A stretch of 13,779 nucleotides of DNA. Source: an uncultured Lachnospiraceae bacterium (lineage in GTDB: Bacteria; Bacillota; Clostridia; Lachnospirales; Lachnospiraceae). Position numbers and translations under genes: made by a program. The notes under the pieces were generated by a model. It worked only from the letters and a program-made list of their open reading frames with translations, searched no databases and was not told the DNA's origin. Numbering within the stretch: the first letter of the stretch is position 1; every line of letters begins with the position of its first letter. The stretch is from NCBI GenBank assembly GCA_902796375.1, contig CADBOW010000131.1, forward strand, positions 1-13,779, written 5' to 3'. Positions 1 to 6,709 of this stretch are shown here, piece after piece.

Positions 1-111
1 AACTACTTTTTTCATTTTCTTGAAAAACTTTTTTCCGGCGGTTACATAACATCAGAATCCCGGGAATTATGGTAAATCAATATTAATCGGCGATACCACG
101 GCATAGATCCG

Positions 112-2088
112 TCACCAGGAGCCGCCTCCGCCTCCACCGGAACCTCCTCCCGAGAATCCGCCTCCGGAACTGCCGCCTCCGCCGCCGGAGCTTTCCGAGG
201 GCGATGACGTCATGGCTCTTGTAGCTGTTTCCATGGTTCGATCCATGCAGTCATGGAACGTGTACATATCATAGTATCCGCCGCCATACCAGTCCGGAGC
301 CTGCAGCTGAATGGTCTCAAACTTCTTCATCCATGTATCTGACACTCCCAGCACATAGGTATATGGAAGAATATGGTAGAAGTACTGCGGGTTCTCCTGA
401 ACCAGCATTTCCAGCTGCTGTTTCTCGGCAACCTCCAGGAAATTCCGGAAGCCCTCAAGCCGTCCCAGCATCTGGATCCCGTAGGGGGTACGCTTCGGCA
501 TATAAATAAAGAATATGATCATTCCGCCGATACATGCCAATCCCACAAAGAACATGATCATATAGAATGTATTCTCTTCCAGAAGCGGGAAAAGCAGCAC
601 AACCGTCGGAACCAGTCCCAGGGCCACAGCAAATATGAGTCCCAAAATAAAAGAGAGACAGCCTCCGCTCTTCATCTTGCCCTTCTGCCTGCCTTTCCCC
701 TTTCCTCCCAGGATCATACCGAAGAAGAGTGAGAAAGCTATGATGGGGAACAGCAGGAACAGTAATGTATCGATGGAATCATAGCTGACGACCGGCGGAA
801 AAGCGATCAGAAATGCAGATGCCAGAATCATCACCATCACGAGAAATGATTTGAAGCCTGTGTTCTTCTCAAAGAGCTTATCCATGTTCTTTTTTGAATT
901 CACATTGGTCAGGATCTTATTCGTAGTCCTGTAGAAGGAATCATACAGCTGGCCCGCTGTTACGGATTGGCGGGCTAAACTCGTATCCGAATGAAACAGG
1001 CCATCCATAAAGGTCCGTTCATTCTGGTTGTCCCCGTCATAATCCTTCAGTTTGACAAAACGGAAGGTCTGCTTCTTCCGGAACACTCCCCTCTCCTCTG
1101 TCTCCTCAATCCGGATGAAGCCCCGGTTTGCCAGATAGATCAGCAGCGAGGTCACATCCGAAGCCACAGCCCGGCCTCTGTAAAGGAAGCCTGCATCCAG
1201 GCTGCTCACACCATCCGGAGGGTAGAATTCCACCGTATCCACCACCAGATCATCCTTACCGAATTTAAACCAGAGGAAAAATGAAATAATAAGGAACAGG
1301 ATCGGAAGTGAGTAACAAATGATATCCCGCAGCGAATTCTCCAGCCCGGCATCTACGAAATAGCCTTCCGGCAGCTCCAGCCGCACCGTCAGTGCCTGTC
1401 CGCTCTCCAGGATACCTTCATAGCTTCCGGTGATCTCTCTCCCGGAAACCGACCATACTACGCCGGTACTGTCAGCGGTTCTTTCCCATCCGGCGGAAAA
1501 GCCCAGCTTCTCCTTGTCAAAATCCTTGGGCATTTCGATGCTGAAGGTAATATTTCCGATGGCAGAGGTCCACTCCGATCCTACCAGATTAAAATAGAAT
1601 TCGTCCTTATCCTTCAGCGGATCCCGCCCCAGATTGTAATTATACCGAATCGTATATTTTTTCTCTCCGGTAACGGTTTCATTTGCATCTCCGATCCTGA
1701 TATGATATTTCCCGTCCTGAGTTTCAGCCTCAAAGGTGTCGCTCACATTCACATCGGTAACCCGGGTATGATTCTTCGTCACCGTCCCATCCTGCCGAAC
1801 TACCGTATTCGATAAGGGAATATCTCTGTAAATTCCATGTCTCGCCTCATGGAACCATACCGTCAGATTCTCCGTAATATCCAGTGTATTATTTTCATTC
1901 ACCTTCACGTGAATGTCATAGGCATCGATCACAAAATCCCGGTCATCGTATTTGCTGTTTCTGCTGGGTGTCTTCGGATCTGCCCCCTCTTCCGCATAGC
2001 CAACCGTTCCCGACATGATCAGAAATGCAGCCAGGATCGCAAGAAAAAGTCCTATTCTCCGAAATCGGTTCAGTCTAAATATCTTCAT
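112..2088 (-). CDS. DUF2207 family membrane protein with Gly/Ser-rich tail
   Basis: Predicted extracytoplasmic-domain membrane protein of the DUF2207 family; its biochemical role is unknown. Seen: a basic N-terminus and hydrophobic signal/anchor ending near G-Y-A-E-E, then about 210 residues of beta-rich DUF2207 domain, a membrane segment around residues 255-275, the family motif F-Y-P-P-D-G just after it (about 288-293), two or three more hydrophobic segments (roughly 415-465 and 480-530), and a tail of Gly and Ser ending G-G-S-W. The frame is open to a GTG at 2127 that overlaps the lemA stop by 4 bases. The ATG at 2088 is preferred because a GGAAGGGGGAA purine run lies about 8 bases before it and it begins directly at the signal sequence, giving 658 residues. 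It is the second gene of a lemA operon, a pairing common in Firmicutes. Family confidence is high; function is not established. Confidence 0.85.
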   Translation of the reverse strand: MKIFRLNRFRRIGLFLAILAAFLIMSGTVGYAEEGADPKTPSRNSKYDDRDFVIDAYDIHVKVNENNTLDITENLTVWFHEARHGIYRDIPLSNTVVRQDGTVTKNHTRVTDVNVSDTFEAETQDGKYHIRIGDANETVTGEKKYTIRYNYNLGRDPLKDKDEFYFNLVGSEWTSAIGNITFSIEMPKDFDKEKLGFSAGWERTADSTGVVWSVSGREITGSYEGILESGQALTVRLELPEGYFVDAGLENSLRDIICYSLPILFLIISFFLWFKFGKDDLVVDTVEFYPPDGVSSLDAGFLYRGRAVASDVTSLLIYLANRGFIRIEETEERGVFRKKQTFRFVKLKDYDGDNQNERTFMDGLFHSDTSLARQSVTAGQLYDSFYRTTNKILTNVNSKKNMDKLFEKNTGFKSFLVMVMILASAFLIAFPPVVSYDSIDTLLFLLFPIIAFSLFFGMILGGKGKGRQKGKMKSGGCLSFILGLIFAVALGLVPTVVLLFPLLEENTFYMIMFFVGLACIGGMIIFFIYMPKRTPYGIQMLGRLEGFRNFLEVAEKQQLEMLVQENPQYFYHILPYTYVLGVSDTWMKKFETIQLQAPDWYGGGYYDMYTFHDCMDRTMETATRAMTSSPSESSGGGGGSSGGGFSGGGSGGGGGGSW

Positions 2089-2123
2089 CCCGTGTCTTCC
2101 CCCTTCCGAACCTTCAGTCATAC

Positions 2124-2678
2124 TCACAGCTTCACTGCAACATCCGAACGCTGTAACGGCTCTGCCTCATACATCTCCCTCGGACGAAATCCAAAGGATC
2201 TTGCGAAGAGCACGCCCGGAAATGTAATGATCGCCGTATTATACATCCGAATGACTCCGTTATAATACTTTCTGGACTGAGCGATCTCATCCTCCACCTG
2301 AAACAGCATCTCGCTGAGCTGAAGGAAATTTTCGCTGCTTTTCAGATCCGGATAGTCCTCTGCCACTGCAACCACCTGTCCCAGGCTTTTGGACAGGGCG
2401 GTATTCGTCCGGATCTTATCCGAATCCGACAGGCCGTCATAGGATCTGTTTCTGAGATCTGCGATCTCCTTCAGAGTATTCTTCTCATGGGACATATATC
2501 CCTTCACCGAATCCACCAGCTTGGGAATCAGTTCCCACCGCTTAACCAGATAGATATCCATGGTGGAAAAGGCTTCATCCGCCTTCGTATTCAGCTTCAC
2601 AAAACGGTTATAGGACACCAGCGCAAGTATGATCAGCAGGAGAATGACTCCGCCTCCGATTCCGATTGCGATCCACAT
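2124..2678 (-). CDS. lemA: LemA family protein
   Basis: LemA-type small membrane protein: one N-terminal membrane helix (about residues 2-22 from the chosen start) followed by a helical domain. The family hallmark region K-R-W-E-L-I-P-K-L-V-D-S-V-K-G-Y, about 45-60 residues in, is followed by L-R-N-R-S. The family is known structurally as an extended helical bundle, but its function is poorly defined. Two starts are possible, ATG at 2684 and ATG at 2678. The GGAGG at 2687-2691 is only 2 bases from the first but 8 from the second, so 2678 is chosen (184 residues). The stop lies just before or overlaps the DUF2207 gene, indicating translational coupling or one mRNA. A TATGAT hexamer (2708-2713, minus) is a possible -10, but no convincing -35 was seen. 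Confidence 0.9.
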   Translation of the reverse strand: MWIAIGIGGGVILLLIILALVSYNRFVKLNTKADEAFSTMDIYLVKRWELIPKLVDSVKGYMSHEKNTLKEIADLRNRSYDGLSDSDKIRTNTALSKSLGQVVAVAEDYPDLKSSENFLQLSEMLFQVEDEIAQSRKYYNGVIRMYNTAIITFPGVLFARSFGFRPREMYEAEPLQRSDVAVKL

Positions 2679-2795
2679 TTTCATTTCCTCCGTATTTGTT
2701 CCAAAACATCATATCCATTTTACAACAGAAACAGATTCAGTGCTATGTTTTTTTATCCGTCGGCGTCCTGAAGATCCGATAACCGAAGTCGCTTT

Positions 2796-2850
2796 AGCCC
2801 AATATGGGCTTGCCTTCCCAAGCCCAATCTGTTCTATGCAATAACTTGGG
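2796..2850 (+). promoter_or_regulatory. Symmetric elements upstream of the relic regulator
   Basis: Three copies of one short element lie in about 30 bases: AGCCCAAT at 2796-2803, its inverted form TGGGCTT at 2805-2811, and AGCCCAAT again at 2821-2828. AGCCC/GGGCT (2796-2810) and TGGGCTT/AAGCCCA (2805-2826) can form alternative hairpins. CCCAAG (2818-2823) can also pair with CTTGGG (2845-2850), just before the AAGGAGG ribosome site. The layout resembles either an operator for an autoregulating XRE protein or a structured leader. No good promoter was found; TTGCCT with TATGCA has a poor 19-base spacer. This is inferred from symmetry and position only. Confidence 0.3.
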
Positions 2851-2866
2851 TAAGGAGGTTATGTCT

Positions 2867-2972
2867 ATGAAGTATCAACGGATTCAGAGCCTGAGAGAAG
2901 ACCAGTGTGGATTATCTACTTAACCTGACAGACGACAAGAAACCTTATCCACCAGGCAAAAAGGAAAAATAG
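2867..2972 (+). pseudogene. Relic of an XRE-type helix-turn-helix regulator, middle deleted
   Basis: A strong ribosome site (AAGGAGG, 2852-2858) sits 8 bases before an ATG at 2867. The ATG opens M-K-Y-Q-R-I-Q-S-L-R-E-D-Q, the typical first residues of small XRE-family DNA-binding proteins in Clostridia, but the frame stops at 2921-2923. In another frame, from about 2907, the sequence reads V-D-Y-L-L-N-L-T-D-D-K-K-P-Y-P and ends at TAG 2970-2972. This is the usual C-terminus of the same proteins (helix 5 with the DYLLG-type motif). About 40 to 50 residues holding the recognition helices are therefore missing, and the junction, near 2901-2907, is out of frame. An 18-residue peptide might still be made. 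The end recognition is from memory of the family; the frames and stops are seen directly. Confidence 0.75.
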
Positions 2973-2984
2973 AAATATGCCCAC

Positions 2985-3027
2985 AGAGAGAAACAGGCCC
3001 GGAGCATTTCCGAGCCTGTTTCTCTCT
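2985..3027. terminator. Bidirectional-type terminator hairpin between prfA and the XRE relic
   Basis: A perfect 14-bp inverted repeat pairs 2985-2998 with 3014-3027. A further 4 bp inside (3000-3003 with 3009-3012) follows a single mismatch. It lies between the prfA stop (minus) and the relic's end (plus), where both directions would need termination. T-rich sequence follows on both sides, but neither side has an immediate uninterrupted T run, so efficiency is uncertain. Confidence 0.65.
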
Positions 3028-3075
3028 TCGTTTCTGTATATTGATTTTCTTCCGTGATCGGTCCTCCGGAAAATG

Positions 3076-4155
3076 TCACGCCTCTGCGCCGTCCATATTG
3101 GCCAGCTTTGCCGCCTGATCTGCTGCGGTCAGGGCGTCCACAAACTCGTCCAGATCTCCGTTCAGTACATTTTCCAGCTGATAACTGGTCAGCTTGATCC
3201 TGTGATCCGTCACACGTCCCTGGGGGAAGTTGTAGGTCCGGATCTTCTCGGAACGGTCACCGGTTCCGATCTGGCTTCTTCTGGCTGCCGCCTCGGCATC
3301 ATGAGCCTTCTGCAGCTCCATATCATACAGCTTGGTGCGAAGCAGAGCAAACGCCTTCGCTCTGTTCTGAAGCTGTGATTTCTCTGTCTGGCTGTAGATC
3401 ACGATTCCGGTAGGTATATGTGTCAGGCGGACCGCCGAGTCGGTAGTATTGACGCACTGACCTCCATTTCCAGACGCACGCATAACGTCAATACGGATAT
3501 CCTTGTCGTCGATCTCCACGTCAACCTCCTCAGCCTCCGGCATGATCGCAACGGTTGCCGTAGATGTATGGATCCGTCCGCCGGACTCCGTCTCCGGCAC
3601 ACGCTGTACGCGGTGAACTCCGCTTTCATATTTCAGCTTGGAATAGGCTCCCTTTCCGGTGATCTCGAAGACCACTTCCTTGAAGCCGCCGATCCCCGTC
3701 TCCGTTCCGGAGGTGATATTCGTCTGCCACCGGAAATGATCCGCATACTTCTGATACATACGGAACAGCTCACCTGCGAAAAGAGCCGCCTCATCTCCGC
3801 CGGCTCCGGCACGAATCTCAACCACAACGCTCTTATCATCATTCTCATCCTTGGGAAGCAGAAGGATCTTCAGATCATGCTCGCAGGCTTCGATCCGCTT
3901 CTTTGCGTCCGAAAGCTCCTCCCGGGCCATTTCCTTCATTTCCTCATCGGATTCTTCATTAATGATCATAAGACTGTCTTCCACATCCTGCTGAGCCTGC
4001 TTATATTCCTGATATTTCTCCACTATGGGAGTGATATCACTCTGTTCCTTCATCAGCCTCTTAAAGCGGGCCTGATCATTTACAACATCCGGTTGTGACA
4101 GTTCTTCCCGGATCGCCTCCAGCTTCTCCACCAGTTCTTCTAAACGGTCGAACAT
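3076..4155 (-). CDS. prfA: Peptide chain release factor 1 (RF1)
   Basis: Class I release factor that recognises UAA and UAG in the ribosomal A site and triggers peptidyl-tRNA hydrolysis. At 359 residues it has the normal length. Seen: a helical N-terminal domain with R-A-G-A-G-G-D-E-A (115-123); the RF1 tripeptide anticodon P-E-T (187-189, the P-x-T form, against S-P-F in RF2); and the catalytic G-G-Q at 231-233 within S-G-N-G-G-Q-C-V-N-T. The ATG at 4155 has GGGAGGAA with about 7 bases of spacing. The gene lies downstream of prmC, whose product methylates the Gln of the GGQ motif. All key residues are present. Confidence 0.98.
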   Translation of the reverse strand: MFDRLEELVEKLEAIREELSQPDVVNDQARFKRLMKEQSDITPIVEKYQEYKQAQQDVEDSLMIINEESDEEMKEMAREELSDAKKRIEACEHDLKILLLPKDENDDKSVVVEIRAGAGGDEAALFAGELFRMYQKYADHFRWQTNITSGTETGIGGFKEVVFEITGKGAYSKLKYESGVHRVQRVPETESGGRIHTSTATVAIMPEAEEVDVEIDDKDIRIDVMRASGNGGQCVNTTDSAVRLTHIPTGIVIYSQTEKSQLQNRAKAFALLRTKLYDMELQKAHDAEAAARRSQIGTGDRSEKIRTYNFPQGRVTDHRIKLTSYQLENVLNGDLDEFVDALTAADQAAKLANMDGAEA

Positions 4156-4192
4156 TTTAGTTCCTCCCTCGATCTCTATCTCACTAAAATCC

Positions 4193-4210
4193 CCCGCTGC
4201 ACGCAGCGGG
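4193..4210 (-). other. Compact GC-rich hairpin upstream of prfA
   Basis: CCCGCTGC (4193-4200) is followed by AC and its exact complement GCAGCGGG (4203-4210). In practice this gives a 7-bp stem with a 4-base loop. On the minus strand it is followed by GGATTTTAG, so it could be a weak terminator or attenuator after prmC, or a 5' structure in the prfA mRNA about 37 bases before the prfA start. The T run is short and interrupted, so strong termination is unlikely. Confidence 0.4.
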
Positions 4211-4224
4211 AAATGATCTGCCTA

Positions 4225-4312
4225 GTTCTTCGTGTGTTCTCGGTCTGTTCTTCGCCTGTTCTTCCTGTGTTCCCGGCCTGTTCCTCGTCTGTTCTTCAGT
4301 TATTCCTGAATT
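4225..4312. repeat. 11-bp tandem repeat, about 8 units, at the prmC end
   Basis: Eight consecutive 11-base units with plus-strand consensus GTTCTTCGTCT start at 4225, 4236, 4247, 4258, 4269, 4280, 4291 and 4302. The first seven share GTTC at their start and T at their end; the eighth (ATTCCTGAATT) is degenerate. A ninth, weaker unit (CTTCTTCCGAT) may follow at 4313-4323. The array covers most of the prmC-prfA gap and the last prmC codons, with the prmC stop at 4300-4302. Because 11 is not a multiple of 3 it is not a protein repeat. One unit is close to one helical turn. Confidence 0.8.
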
Positions 4313-5154
4313 CTTCTTCCGATAACAACCCGGTCCAGTCCGGCATAGTCTCTGAAGCGCCGGACATCCGTGAATCCGTTCTGCTCCATAAGCTCCGTTA
4401 CCGCTTTCCCCTGATCATATCCGATCTCCAGAGCAACCTGTCCCTCCGGCATCAGATAATCTCCCGCTTCCGCCAGGATCCTCCGATAGAAGGAAAGTCC
4501 GTCTCCTTCATCGGTCAGCGCGATCCTCGGATCGTGCAGCCTCACCTCCGGCATCAGCTCCTCCATATCCTTTACGGAAATGTAGGGCGGATTGGACAGG
4601 ATCAGATCAAAGCTCTGTCCTGAAAGCCCGGAATAAAGATCGGACTCCGTCACTGTAACCTCCGCCTTCAGAAGAGCCGCATTTTCCTTAGCCAGGGCCA
4701 GGGCATCCGGAGAGATATCCGTAAGAACGCCCTCGTCCTCATATCCCTTCCTTCTCCTCTCCAGCAGGAAAGTGATCCCGATACAGCCGCTTCCGGTGCA
4801 AAGATCCAGAAAACGAACAGCCCTGTCCGGTGCCAGTTCTAACGCATGCTCCACCAGATGCTCCGTATCACTCCTGGGGATCAGTACATTTTCACGCACC
4901 TGAAACATATATCCGTAAAAGCAGGTTTCCCCAATGATGTGCTGCAAAGGGATCCTTTCTGCCCTTTTCCGAAGGAAGGTCCGGTAGCATTCCTCCGCTC
5001 CGTCTTCCAGCGGCTGATCCGGATTTCCCATGATCTTTGCCAGGCTCTTCCCGGAAGCATGCTGCAGCAGTGCATTTGCATCATATTCATAATCCGGCAC
5101 TCCGGCGGTCTGCAGCTGCTGCCTGCCGAAATGCAAAGCTTCCGATAATGTCAT
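4300..5154 (-). CDS. prmC: Release factor glutamine methyltransferase PrmC
   Basis: SAM-dependent N5-glutamine methyltransferase that modifies the Gln of the GGQ loop in RF1 and RF2. At 284 residues it has the usual length. Seen: a helical N-terminal substrate-binding domain, P-L-Q-H-I-I-G at 69-75, V-L-I-P-R-S-D-T-E at 90-98, the SAM-binding D-L-C-T-G-S-G-C-I-G-I at 117-127, and the catalytic N-P-P-Y at 188-191 that holds the substrate glutamine amide. The ATG at 5154 follows GTGAGGG with about 4 bases spacing and lies 17 bases after the DUF1385 stop, so the two are probably cotranscribed. Its last codons lie in the 11-bp repeat array, yet it ends close to the normal family C-terminus. Confidence 0.97.
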   Translation of the reverse strand: MTLSEALHFGRQQLQTAGVPDYEYDANALLQHASGKSLAKIMGNPDQPLEDGAEECYRTFLRKRAERIPLQHIIGETCFYGYMFQVRENVLIPRSDTEHLVEHALELAPDRAVRFLDLCTGSGCIGITFLLERRRKGYEDEGVLTDISPDALALAKENAALLKAEVTVTESDLYSGLSGQSFDLILSNPPYISVKDMEELMPEVRLHDPRIALTDEGDGLSFYRRILAEAGDYLMPEGQVALEIGYDQGKAVTELMEQNGFTDVRRFRDYAGLDRVVIGRRIQE

Positions 5155-5171
5155 GCTGCCCTCACATACTG

Positions 5172-6155
5172 CTATTCAAAGGAATTATTCCGTACACATT
5201 CCAGATATTCACGCACATCGATCACCTGCTCCACCGCCCAGATGGCCACCTCAGCCATGGACAGATCCGGCTCCTTTGTGGTAAGTCTCTGAACCCAGAG
5301 TCCCGGTGCGGACATGATCCTGGAGCATGCATTTTCATGCCGTCCGGCATACTGAAGCACCTCGTAGGACAGACCTGCGATCACCGGGATCAGAAGGATC
5401 CGGGACAGAAGTCTGAGCCACATGATCTCCGTATGCACAAACATAAACACTATGATACTGATGATCATTACTATAAATACAAAGCTGGTCCCGCAGCGCT
5501 TGTGGAAGCGGGTATGCTTCAGTACATTTTCAGGCGTCAGATCATCCCCTGCCTCCAGGCAGTTGATGGCCTTATGCTCCGCCCCGTGATACATGAAGGT
5601 GCGTTTGATCTCCTCCACTCTGGAAATGATCGCAACATAAGCAAGGAAAATGAGCAGCCGGAGAATACCCTCCGACAGATTCGCAACCCACTGCTGATCT
5701 GTCAGCTTCAGCAGAAGTCCTCCCAGGAAGGACGGAAGCAGAACGAAGAGCCCGATGGCAAAGATCAGGGACACCAGCAGCGTTCCGATCATATACCCCT
5801 TATTTTCCTTCTCTTCCTTCGCCTTTTCTTCCTCCGTTTTCTCCGAGCGAAGCTTCTTCTCCGGAGCCGTACCCGACTTTCCCGCTTTCCCGGCCGGAGT
5901 TTCCTCTTCATCCTCGAAATACTCCGAGGAATGCATCAGTGTCTTGATCCCGATATAGAGCGATTCTATGAAATTAATGATTCCCCGGAGGATCGGAACC
6001 CGTTGCAAACCTTTCCGCTCGCATAAGGAACGGTAAGGGGTCACCTCCACGGCCACCTCTCCGTCCGGTTTCCGAACAGCCAGAGAATAGCTTTCCGGGC
6101 CCTTCATCATGATCCCTTCCAGCACAGCCTGTCCACCGATCCGTACCTGTTTCAT
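5172..6155 (-). CDS. DUF1385 (YqhQ-like) membrane protein
   Basis: DUF1385 membrane protein, 327 residues, near family length; no defined biochemical role is known to me. Seen: the family N-terminus with G-G-Q-A-V-L-E-G-I-M-M (7-17), a charged, lysine/glutamate-rich linker (about 82-119), four hydrophobic segments (about 122-145, 163-180, 225-241, 247-267), and the conserved Y-H-G-A-E-H-K-A-I (189-197) and F-H-K-R-C-G-T-S-F (217-225). The conserved His, Glu and Cys residues suggest a metal or catalytic site at the membrane, but this is inference. The ATG at 6155 follows GGGAGAA at 5-base spacing. It sits between rpmE and prmC, a common Clostridia order. A terminator separates it from rpmE, so it depends on read-through or an unseen promoter. 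Confidence 0.9.
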   Translation of the reverse strand: MKQVRIGGQAVLEGIMMKGPESYSLAVRKPDGEVAVEVTPYRSLCERKGLQRVPILRGIINFIESLYIGIKTLMHSSEYFEDEEETPAGKAGKSGTAPEKKLRSEKTEEEKAKEEKENKGYMIGTLLVSLIFAIGLFVLLPSFLGGLLLKLTDQQWVANLSEGILRLLIFLAYVAIISRVEEIKRTFMYHGAEHKAINCLEAGDDLTPENVLKHTRFHKRCGTSFVFIVMIISIIVFMFVHTEIMWLRLLSRILLIPVIAGLSYEVLQYAGRHENACSRIMSAPGLWVQRLTTKEPDLSMAEVAIWAVEQVIDVREYLECVRNNSFE

Positions 6156-6174
6156 ATATTCTCCCGTTACTGAT

Positions 6175-6190
6175 CCGGATGATCATCCGG
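6175..6190. repeat. Perfect 16-bp palindrome before the DUF1385 gene
   Basis: CCGGATGATCATCCGG is its own reverse complement over all 16 bases. It ends 19 bases upstream of the DUF1385 start codon, just before its ribosome site, and after the rpmE terminator. It could be a dimeric repressor operator or a small hairpin in the mRNA leader. No known operator was recognised. Confidence 0.5.
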
Positions 6191-6215
6191 CAACAGCTCA
6201 TGATCAGATTATGTG

Positions 6216-6247
6216 AAAAAAGGCTGAGACCTTCCGTCTCAACCTTT
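6216..6247 (-). terminator. Intrinsic terminator after rpmE
   Basis: On the minus strand a 9-bp stem (6236-6244 with 6222-6230, one G-U pair, 5-base loop) is followed by six T residues (6216-6221). Flanking A/T bases extend the stem. It lies 17 bases beyond the rpmE stop, so rpmE is probably a single-gene transcript with partial read-through at most. Confidence 0.85.
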
Positions 6248-6263
6248 CTTCCAAGTCTGTATA

Positions 6264-6464
6264 CTACTGAACGCCATACTTCTTGTTGAACTGTTCAATA
6301 CGTCCGCGTGCCTTAGCAGCCTTCTGTGTACCGGTGTAGAAGGAATGGCACTTGGAGCAGATTTCCACGTGGATCTCTTTCCGTGTAGAACCTGTCACAA
6401 ACTCATTTCCGCAGTTGCAGACAACCTTTGTCTGATAATAATCCGGATGAATTCCATCTCTCAT
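6264..6464 (-). CDS. rpmE: 50S ribosomal protein L31, zinc-binding (C+) type
   Basis: Large-subunit ribosomal protein that bridges toward the small subunit. From the chosen ATG at 6464 it has 66 residues, the usual L31 length, starting M-R-D-G-I-H-P-D-Y-Y. Four cysteines in the order C-N-C and C-S-K-C identify the zinc-containing form, which in many bacteria acts as a zinc store replaced by a cysteine-free paralogue under zinc limitation. The frame stays open up to 6551, but those 29 extra codons do not resemble L31, and AGGAGA lies 9 bases before the 6464 start. It has its own promoter and terminator, so it is expressed apart from rho and the DUF1385 gene. Confidence 0.97.
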   Translation of the reverse strand: MRDGIHPDYYQTKVVCNCGNEFVTGSTRKEIHVEICSKCHSFYTGTQKAAKARGRIEQFNKKYGVQ

Positions 6465-6584
6465 TTCGTCAACTCTCCTTTTCCATGCGAAGCCCCGTGA
6501 TGACACGCATCCGCCGGCTTCTGATCCTATATAAGACTCTACATACCGCACGGATGGGTATGCCTCGATCCTATACCAGCAACG
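6465..6584 (-). promoter_or_regulatory. Structured rpmE 5' leader, possible L31 autoregulatory element
   Basis: About 120 bases lie between the predicted transcription start and the rpmE start. Complementary pairs seen include CATACC/GGTATG (6542-6547 with 6557-6562), CGGATG/CATCCG (6551-6556 with 6508-6513), and GAAGCC/GGCTTC (6489-6494 with 6516-6521), which overlaps ATGCG/CGCAT (6485-6489 with 6506-6510). Some are mutually exclusive, as expected of a switching leader. L31 leader families are known in Firmicutes, but I cannot match a specific consensus by eye. Confidence 0.35.
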
Positions 6585-6590
6585 TTACAT

Positions 6591-6619
6591 ATTTTAACAT
6601 AGCACCAAATGAAATGCAA
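6591..6619 (-). promoter_or_regulatory. Sigma-A type promoter of rpmE
   Basis: On the minus strand TTGCAT (6614-6619) is followed by a 17-base spacer and TAAAAT (6591-6596), with an extended -10 TG one base upstream. It lies between the rho stop and rpmE, about 127 bases before the rpmE start codon. Confidence 0.75.
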
Positions 6620-6709
6620 GCACTATTTTTCCCTGTCTGCTCTTTTCACCCGGTAAGCAACCGCCATGGCTCTGCCGGGGAATTGCTGATACGATCAGCA
6701 GATCACATA

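Noticed and set aside
3418..4098. Long plus-strand open frame opposite prfA
   Set aside because: It is the antisense of a fully conserved prfA with all motifs, has no ribosome site and matches no recognisable protein.
4225..4323. CRISPR array for the 11-bp repeat
   Set aside because: Units are directly adjacent, without spacers and far too short; there are no cas genes.
5037..6026. Plus-strand open frame of 329 codons opposite DUF1385 and prmC
   Set aside because: It is the shadow of two well-supported minus genes; its composition (His, Arg, Pro rich) is typical of antisense frames.
6465..6551. N-terminal extension of L31 to an upstream start
   Set aside because: The 29 extra residues are unlike L31, and the AGGAGA site fits the internal ATG at 6464.
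6684..6700. TGCTGAT/ATCAGCA hairpin as a rho terminator
   Set aside because: The 7-bp stem has only a 3-base loop and no T run after it on the minus strand, so it is not a convincing intrinsic terminator.
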